Origin: Torulaspora globosa
Lineage: Eukaryota; Ascomycota; Saccharomycetes; Saccharomycetales; Saccharomycetaceae
NCBI RefSeq assembly: GCF_014133895.1
Contig: NC_050732.1
Span: 496,001-560,000, forward strand
DNA length: 64,000 nt
Reading direction: 5' to 3'
A model generated the notes under the pieces. That model saw nothing but the letters and a program-made list of their open reading frames with translations. It ran no database searches and was not told the DNA's origin. This document shows positions 58,682 to 64,000 of this stretch, one piece after another. Position numbers and translations under genes: made by a program. The stretch's first letter is position 1; every line of letters begins with the position of its first letter.

Positions 58682-58993
58682 ATGATGAGAGAGGGCACTC
58701 AGACGAACATTACTGCAAGGTCAGACGAGATGACTTCGCGTATAACAACTTATATTGTTTCGCCAATTATATCTGTAATGTATCTGGGCCGCGGTCGCCA
58801 GGCGAGTACCAAACCCAATGTTATTACCAGAAACGACCTTCTACGAGCTGCTCAGGAGATGCCCGCTAGGCGACAGGCTAGCTCGCATAGTTTTCCCGCC
58901 GGCGGTTCGGGCAGCTCGATGGGATCTGGCGATAGAAAGCTCCGCTCAAGGAAATCACATCGCAAGGAGCATTTTGAGAGCGAAGCTGCGTAA
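58682..58993 (+). CDS. CIS1: CIS1/YGR035C orthologue, small drug-responsive protein
   Basis: 103 aa from the first ATG. The conserved core is LGRGRQASTKPNVITRNDLLRAAQE (positions about 36-60; key residues the ITRxDLLxAAQE block), which matches S. cerevisiae YLR346C (101 aa) and YGR035C (116 aa). The C-terminus is basic and Ser-rich. Position between CAX4 and the 6PF2K-like gene is exactly that of YGR035C/YLR346C. The molecular role is unclear: CIS1 has been tied to autophagy and citrinin response. A second ORF in another frame (58818-59063) overlaps but has no support. Confidence 0.8.
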   Translation: MMREGTQTNITARSDEMTSRITTYIVSPIISVMYLGRGRQASTKPNVITRNDLLRAAQEMPARRQASSHSFPAGGSGSSMGSGDRKLRSRKSHRKEHFESEAA

Positions 58994-59116
58994 TGGGCGC
59001 TCGTCAATGGCTGGTAAGCTTGGATTTATGTATGTAGTAGCAGCCAATTTGGGTTATAAATAGAGATAGGGTTTTTTAATGAGTAACGTCAACATGTTGA
59101 TTATTTGGGAATATAC

Positions 59117-60748
59117 TTAATGAGTTGGGATGGGAATTGTCTCTGCCGTGTTTTTGAAGGGGCTGAATGAGATTTCGATCAGTTCATCTCGTGGGAAGTT
59201 CAAATCGGGCAGCTCTTCGCATGTACAGGCCATGAGGTAGCCGTATAGTACCTTTAGAGTCGATTCGTGACCGATTATCAGGATGTCCCCGCGCATCCGT
59301 TCCATTTCTAGCAGTAGCGGTTCCATTCTCACCGCCAGGTCGTGGTACGATTCAGCCCTTGGGAATCTATAATGGTACCTGTCCTTCAAAGATTCCCGGT
59401 ACTCTGTTGGATAGCGCTCTTTAATTTCTTCTTCGGTGAGGTCCGCGACCACGCCGGGATGCAGCTGCTGCAGCTGGAACCGCTGGCGAACGGAGATCCC
59501 TTTGTCCATGAAGAACTTAGCTGTGTCGTACGTTCTCTTCCTTGGCGCTGTCCAAACAACAAAGGAGTCTTCGTCTGCACCATCCCAACTGGTAACCTGC
59601 TTGATCCTATGATTGCCTCTAGAGGCTGTCCTTTGCAGTGTCGCCATCGTTGGTATCAAAGTAGGGCTGTCCATCTTGCTGAAAATCTCTTCCGGTATCG
59701 GTGTAGAGCCCTTGGCCGACGAATTCGGCGTCCCATGACGTGATAATCTTCTGGAATTAATTCTGTCCAAAACAAGATCGGTCAGTATCTTGGAATAGCG
59801 CAAGCCGTCCCGATTAAGTAGCTCATCATCGATATATTTGTCCTTGTCACTGGTTCCACAGCGTGCAAAATAGACGCATCCTTTCTTTTCTCTCAGATTC
59901 ATCAGGAAGAAGACGATCTTGTTAATAAGATAACCATACCGATTGTTATTTACTATCAATCTTTCGCCAAAGTTGATATACTTCACGTAGCTCAACTGCT
60001 CCTCCGGTATTATTTCCTCGTATAATGGTCTGTTGACAAGTATCCTCTGCATGAACGCGGACCTTGCCTTCTCCTTCGACAATCCCTTATAGTCCGATGA
60101 CTGCGACGCCATAACTATACCTCGAGCAACAAGGTCGTCATCGGTCATGATAGACTCGATGAAAAGTACTTTTATATTAAGAGCACGAAACTTGCCCTCC
60201 AGATCCTTTCTCTCGCTGCGACGAATGTTCAAAGCATCATAAATTGCCAACTGACCCTTCGAATCCATGAAAAACTTCACCATCTCATCAAAAACCGTAC
60301 TGAATATCCTTCTTCTCGTTTCCATCCCTTCCTTGGTCGAGGGAAGCGCTGAAAAGTAGTCGTCCGGTACCTCTACACCTTCTTTTCTTCTATATTCAGA
60401 GACATGGAACGATTTGGTCCTGACTCCCAACCATCTAGTATATCTAGTGATGGCAACGGACAGCAAGGTCTTGGCTGTAGCTGGGAGTCCCACCAAAACT
60501 ATAAGTATCCTGCCCGCATGGAAAAGCCTACCTGATTCGGTCGAGTACAGCTGGCCCGGTGAGATATATTCCTCTACAGGGTCATGAACACCATCGGAAG
60601 TAGGTTTCTTCAAATTATTCAATCGAGCTCCACCGCTACCAGACCATCTTTTCCCAGTTCGTGCCATATGGTTTCCTGTAGGAGCAATCAATAATTCGCT
60701 ACCCAATCCATTGACCAATTCCTCCTCATCTGACAGGATCGCAGCCAT
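59117..60748 (-). CDS. YLR345W-type 6-phosphofructo-2-kinase-like protein, altered active sites
   Basis: 543 aa from the ATG at 60748. The fold order is that of 6PF2K/F26BPase enzymes: kinase (about 75-285), then histidine-phosphatase domain (about 290-530). The Walker A reads GLPATAKT (87-94), with Ala where the last Gly of GxxxxGK[ST] should be. The phosphatase RHG motif reads RCG (296-298), so the phospho-accepting His is Cys. The second His (IIGHESTLK) and the Glu region (PRAESYHDL) remain. The position beside RPL26 matches YLR345W. Fructose-2,6-bisphosphatase activity is unlikely, and kinase activity is doubtful. A regulatory or ligand-sensing role is possible but only inferred. Confidence 0.9.
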   Translation of the reverse strand: MAAILSDEEELVNGLGSELLIAPTGNHMARTGKRWSGSGGARLNNLKKPTSDGVHDPVEEYISPGQLYSTESGRLFHAGRILIVLVGLPATAKTLLSVAITRYTRWLGVRTKSFHVSEYRRKEGVEVPDDYFSALPSTKEGMETRRRIFSTVFDEMVKFFMDSKGQLAIYDALNIRRSERKDLEGKFRALNIKVLFIESIMTDDDLVARGIVMASQSSDYKGLSKEKARSAFMQRILVNRPLYEEIIPEEQLSYVKYINFGERLIVNNNRYGYLINKIVFFLMNLREKKGCVYFARCGTSDKDKYIDDELLNRDGLRYSKILTDLVLDRINSRRLSRHGTPNSSAKGSTPIPEEIFSKMDSPTLIPTMATLQRTASRGNHRIKQVTSWDGADEDSFVVWTAPRKRTYDTAKFFMDKGISVRQRFQLQQLHPGVVADLTEEEIKERYPTEYRESLKDRYHYRFPRAESYHDLAVRMEPLLLEMERMRGDILIIGHESTLKVLYGYLMACTCEELPDLNFPRDELIEISFSPFKNTAETIPIPTH

Positions 60749-61024
60749 ATTTCCTTTTTGATAATGAAATACCACTCCACTAATTCACCACCACACTCGA
60801 GAAAGCTACTCGAGTCTTCTCTCTACAATCTTTTGACCTTAGTGACCTTTAGCTACTTTGTTCGCTTCTAAGTCCCCCCGCAAGAAACCTTAGCAACTGG
60901 CGAAACCCATCGAAATATCAAACAGTAGAAAACAGTAATGGTTGTTATCGTTGGTTGTTGTTATACATGGAGGTTGAAATTAGATAAAACGACGAAGATT
61001 TTACACAATTAGTGAGCAAACAGT

Positions 61025-61588
61025 TTATTCCAACTTACCACCCTTTCTCTCGATCAAAGCCTTTCTGTCCTTGTCCAAATGCAACTTGGTGATGACAACT
61101 TTAGATGGGTGCAGGTTCAATTGAACAGAAGCACCGTTGGACTTCTCCTTGGTGACCTTGTCGACTTGGATGGCAAACTTCAATCTGTAAACGCTGGAGA
61201 TCTTACCTTCTTGACCCTTGTTGGAACCACGGGTGACCAACACTTCGTCATCTCTTCTGATAGGCAAGGATCTGATACCGTATTGAGCTCTCAATTCCTT
61301 GGAGAGAGGAGCGGACAACAAGACACGACGCTCGGAAGATGGAGCGGTGAAGTAAGCCTTTCTGGCCTTTCTTCTGTCAGAGGAAACGTCTATGACAAGG
61401 CAAATCCGTTGTTAGTAAAGATTGTTCCACTGCTATAGCCCGAGTGCGTCCACAACTGCTGTAACGAAACGGTCTGTTCGGGCTTGCCGCAACTGTCTCT
61501 GCTTCTCAACTTGTGTCCGCACACTTGGTCGTCTTTTTTCCATCATTCACTTCCACTTCTTCAACATACCTAGAGATTGCTTAGCCAT
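61025..61588 (-). CDS. RPL26: RPL26, 60S ribosomal protein uL24 (with intron)
   Basis: CDS complement(join(61025..61389, 61570..61588)) gives 127 aa, as in S. cerevisiae. Exon 1 encodes MAKQSL plus one base, and exon 2 continues [19 protein letters not shown]. The KOW motif lies in [20 protein letters not shown]. The protein sits near the exit tunnel of the large subunit. The single gene corresponds to RPL26A/B (YLR344W, YGR034W). Codon use is strongly biased, as expected for a highly expressed gene. Confidence 0.98.
61390..61569 (-). other. Intron in RPL26 (180 nt)
   Basis: On the minus strand the donor GTATGT starts at 61569, the branch point TACTAAC is at 61417-61411, and the acceptor TAG ends at 61390. 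Position and phase equal those of the S. cerevisiae genes, but the intron is shorter. Confidence 0.96.
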
Positions 61589-62077
61589 TATTATCCTTTA
61601 TCCTTGCTTAGCTCGTTACACCTTGCAACCAGCCGCTAATCACGGCTCTATACTGATATTTCAGCTACCTCAGTAGCCACTAGTGTGCTAAACCGTTAGG
61701 CTTGGGTCGGCGAGCGAGCCTGCTCCCTGCAATCTAGAAGGAGCTCCCGCCCAGGTGGGAGAACTTCCAACAGAGCAGCACCGAGTCCTCCGCCTGTCTG
61801 GTCTCAGGCTAGGCAGGCTAGTCTGGCGTAACTGAGGTTAACTATACCGCCGCGGGCGGGAAAATGGGACGCGAGAGAACGGAAGCGACGCAAAAAAAAA
61901 AATGCGAAAATGGAAATTTTCAAATCCGGTGTGTGGGTTCTTTGTAACAGTCCCATCTTTATGGTAGCTTCGATTTCTTGCAGCGCAAAAATGCCACTTT
62001 CGGAAGTCAGGATTTGCCACCATGATGACATTCTTTCTACTGAGAGACCAGAGCAAAAAAATTATGGGATGTTGTGT
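61589..62077. other. RPL26 promoter region
   Basis: Non-coding. It contains GC-rich words including the imperfect inverted repeat CTCCCGCCCAGGTGGGAG (61744-61761), an A-run at about 61891-61901, and a telomere-like Rap1-type word (61928-61939). The T-rich stretch on the minus strand near 62053-62060 is the likely terminator of the tRNA-Arg. Confidence 0.45.
61928..61939 (+). promoter_or_regulatory. Rap1-like site in the RPL26 promoter
   Basis: GGTGTGTGGGTT resembles telomeric-type Rap1 sites. It is about 340 bases upstream of the RPL26 start, within the range seen for Rap1 sites of ribosomal protein genes. A second copy was not found. Confidence 0.4.
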
Positions 62078-62149
62078 AGCCCCCCCCGGGACTCGAACCC
62101 GGATCACATCCACCGGAAAAATGTATGCTAACCATTGCACTAAGGGGGC
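62078..62149 (-). tRNA. tRNA-Arg (CCG)
   Basis: Read on the minus strand, it starts GCCCCCTTAGTGCAATGG. The acceptor stem GCCCCCT pairs with GGGGGGC, the D stem GTGC with GCAT, and the anticodon stem CATTT with GGATG. The loop TTCCGGT gives anticodon CCG (Arg, CGG codon). The T arm CCGGG-TTCGAGT-CCCGG is perfect. 72 nt, no intron. Confidence 0.93.
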
Positions 62150-62360
62150 ATAATATCCTTATGATGAATAAGCATAGCATGAGGAGTATATCCTCGGAGA
62201 TCGGCTGGAATTTTTAGCGGCGTATTAAACGATGTTGTCTTTGGTATGAATAACTAAGAGTCTGGAGTTCCAGTTTAGTTGGAACCGTTCAAGGCTGATA
62301 CGGGCTTCGTCCAGCAATTGCATCTACGGCCAATTACAGGTCTGCCTATATTTGCTTGAA

Positions 62361-63110
62361 ATGATATCGGCTATTGTTTGTTTGCGCGAAAGTCCTATGG
62401 GCATTGGGAAGATGGCAAGGGCCACCATCGTGCCATCGAGATTGATGCCAGCCAAGCCAAAAGTCAACTGCAAGCCTGTTGTTTGGTCAGGGGGGCCATC
62501 TAGAAGTTACTCAACATTCAATGCACATTCAGCTACTAGCAGTAGCACTGAGGAACGAAAATCAGGGAAGAGGCTGACGATATGGCCGAAAGTCAAGGCT
62601 TTCACGACTTTTACTGCTTCTGGAACGCTTGTAATTGGAGCTGCTGGGCTCTCTGTGGTCGTAATATACCTGATCCTATCAGAACTATTTTCTCCGTCAG
62701 GGGATACCCAAATCTTTAACCGGTCGGTGTCATTGATCGAGAAAGACGAGATTGCTAGAGCTCTCCTGCAATGTAATGATACGGAGGATAGCAAGGAAAG
62801 ACTTAAGGCGTATGGGGAGATCTTTACGAGCGATAAGTGGACTAGAAACAGACCGATTGTCTCTACGAAAAAGATCGATAAGAATGGCAAAGCTCATTAC
62901 TTCATGAGATTCCATGTGGAATCTAGAAAGAAGAGAGGTCTTGTTCATATTGAAGCTGTCGAATCGGACAAGAATTATCAACCGGACTTTAAATCCATGT
63001 ACCTCGATGTGGCCGGTGAGCAGCGCTATTATCTAATCAAACCACAGCTAGGGACTGTCGCGAAGCCTAAGGGCTTTCTTGGTGTTAACTGGGGCCCGAA
63101 GAGGAACTAA
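62361..63110 (+). CDS. TIM21: TIM21, TIM23 translocase / respiratory chain coupling subunit
   Basis: 249 aa from the first ATG; later ATGs at 62397 and 62412 are alternatives (S. cerevisiae 239 aa). The basic, acid-free N-terminus is a mitochondrial presequence. A single membrane span (TLVIGAAGLSVVVIYLIL, about 92-109) is followed directly by the conserved SELFSPSGDTQIFNRSVSL. The intermembrane-space domain has YGEIFTSDKWTRNRPIVST and FLGVNWGPKRN. It binds Tom22 and links TIM23 to respiratory supercomplexes. It sits in the YGR033C position. Confidence 0.96.
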   Translation: MISAIVCLRESPMGIGKMARATIVPSRLMPAKPKVNCKPVVWSGGPSRSYSTFNAHSATSSSTEERKSGKRLTIWPKVKAFTTFTASGTLVIGAAGLSVVVIYLILSELFSPSGDTQIFNRSVSLIEKDEIARALLQCNDTEDSKERLKAYGEIFTSDKWTRNRPIVSTKKIDKNGKAHYFMRFHVESRKKRGLVHIEAVESDKNYQPDFKSMYLDVAGEQRYYLIKPQLGTVAKPKGFLGVNWGPKRN

Positions 63111-63284
63111 CGGCGTGTTACTGTTATCTATGCGTACCTTATAGTAAATATTCCAAGCAGAGGTGGCCAGGGCCGGCCTTGCATATTGCATTAAACACTG
63201 TTTTGATTCTAACGATTTAATGTCCCAAGTTTGTCTAGTCTATTCATTATGGTTATAAATATCTAACGATGGAAGAACCATAAT

Positions 63285-64000
63285 TCATAACAGAAGGCTC
63301 GCAATGAAGACTGTTACGAATAAGATTGCATATCCTGAATTTTTATATTGCGTGGTAGATCCGGAACCGGCCTTTGGTGTTGGCACATCCGTTGCGACTC
63401 TATTTCCATCGTTCTCGACAATTGTTTCCGAAGGCGATGTGCTTGACTGAAAGTTCATGATATCAAACCCAAATTTGGAGCATTTGGCGTCATTCGACAA
63501 GCTTTTGTACTGACTGTTGAAATAAACATTTTTACCCGCAAAGGGACATATATTTCCTCCATTATCATTTGCGCTATGGGCAGCATTATTGATGGCATAT
63601 AGTTTGCTGATCTGAAGGGCAAGCTTCTGTTCAGTGGAACAATCTGCGAATTTACCATAAACTCCACTCGAACCATCCGCCATGATATCAGAGCAGTTCA
63701 CTTTACTGCAAACAGTATCGAATAGTTCCTGATATTTGGTAGAATCCTCATAGGGAACAACGAGGCAGGGCAGATATGTGCCCAGACAGTCACATTTTTC
63801 AACATCTGGTTTTGGAGGAACTTTGTTACTTGCCTTCCAATCCTTATTTGAACCAGCGGAGGGGCATTTGATACTTCTGTTGCGCTCAGAATTTGCGTAT
63901 TCTTTCTTTTGTGTGCCTTCAGGCTTAGCCTTCGAATATTCATTGCGCAAGTATTCAAAATCATCTAGCTTTTCAACATCTCCATTATCATTTATTTTGA
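63285..64000 (-). CDS. GAS2: GAS2-type beta-1,3-glucanosyltransferase (C-terminal part)
   Basis: The frame is open to the right edge, so only about the last 238 residues are seen. A Cys-rich X8/CBM43 carbohydrate-binding module is clear: EKCDCLGTYLPCLV, DTVCSKVNCSDI, GKFADCSTEQKLAL and GNICPFAGKNVYF. A Ser/Thr linker and a C-terminal hydrophobic tail (YAILFVTVFIASLLL) form a GPI-anchor signal, with a likely omega site in the Gly/Ser stretch before it. The catalytic GH72 domain is outside the window. Position beside RPL26 and TIM21 matches YLR343W (GAS2), a spore-wall glucan-remodelling enzyme; Gas1 is the alternative. Confidence 0.85.
   Translation of the reverse strand, partial: KINDNGDVEKLDDFEYLRNEYSKAKPEGTQKKEYANSERNRSIKCPSAGSNKDWKASNKVPPKPDVEKCDCLGTYLPCLVVPYEDSTKYQELFDTVCSKVNCSDIMADGSSGVYGKFADCSTEQKLALQISKLYAINNAAHSANDNGGNICPFAGKNVYFNSQYKSLSNDAKCSKFGFDIMNFQSSTSPSETIVENDGNRVATDVPTPKAGSGSTTQYKNSGYAILFVTVFIASLLL

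Noticed and set aside
58818..59063. 81-codon ORF overlapping CIS1 in another frame
   Set aside because: CIS1 has the conserved core and synteny; this frame has no recognisable content.

Overview
This is a stretch of budding-yeast nuclear DNA from the family Saccharomycetaceae. It is gene-dense, with compact intergenic regions. Introns carry GTATGT donors and TACTAAC branch points, and tRNA genes end in T-runs. About forty protein genes are recognisable by eye as orthologues of Saccharomyces cerevisiae genes. Genes that in S. cerevisiae are split between paired chromosomes (YFR with YOL, YDR with YOR, YGR with YLR) are interleaved here in one order with matching orientation. That is the expected pattern for a lineage that did not go through the whole-genome duplication, for example the Zygosaccharomyces/Torulaspora group or Lachancea. 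I cannot fix the genus from the sequence alone.

Layout. Block 1 (about 1-15.8 kb) matches YFR009-012 / YOL018-021: GCN20 (5' end outside the window), DIS3, an accessory island (4.4-10.2 kb), UBP6, MIC19, a tRNA-Tyr, a TOS7/DCV1-type membrane protein and TLG2. The island holds a broken hAT transposase gene, a tiny ORF, a candidate secreted protein and an unrecognised decayed coding region. Block 2 (16.3-44.5 kb) matches YOR122-129 / YDR371-380: AFI1, ARO10, ADE2, SDH6, RGA1/2, LSM6, ATP17, ARH1, IAH1, BCS1, WIP1, PHO92, COQ7, FRQ1, UBP2, VPS74, CTS2, LEO1 and PFY1. A YCII-domain gene with no S. cerevisiae orthologue that I know of lies at the junction. Block 3 (45.1-64 kb) matches YLR343-352 / YGR033-040: LUG1, KSS1, a D-amino-acid oxidase (absent from S. 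cerevisiae), NIT3, a tRNA-Ser, ORM1/2, ACB1, KAP95, CAX4, CIS1, a 6PF2K-like gene (YLR345W), RPL26, a tRNA-Arg, TIM21 and the 3' end of GAS2.

The genes are mostly independent housekeeping units, as usual in yeast, not operons. Themes recur: deubiquitination (UBP6, UBP2), mitochondrial biogenesis (MIC19, SDH6, ATP17, ARH1, BCS1, COQ7, TIM21), signalling and polarity (RGA1/2, FRQ1, KSS1, PFY1, AFI1), RNA metabolism (DIS3, LSM6, PHO92) and amino-acid or nitrogen use (ARO10, D-amino-acid oxidase, NIT3).

Points most worth a second look: a short, well-formed intron splitting the ubiquitin-like domain of UBP6; a CCG-N7-CCG-N7-CCG array in the ARO10 promoter; a perfect PDRE before CIS1; a 6PF2K/F26BPase-like protein with both active-site signatures altered; a peroxisomal-type D-amino-acid oxidase; and the decayed-gene island between DIS3 and UBP6.
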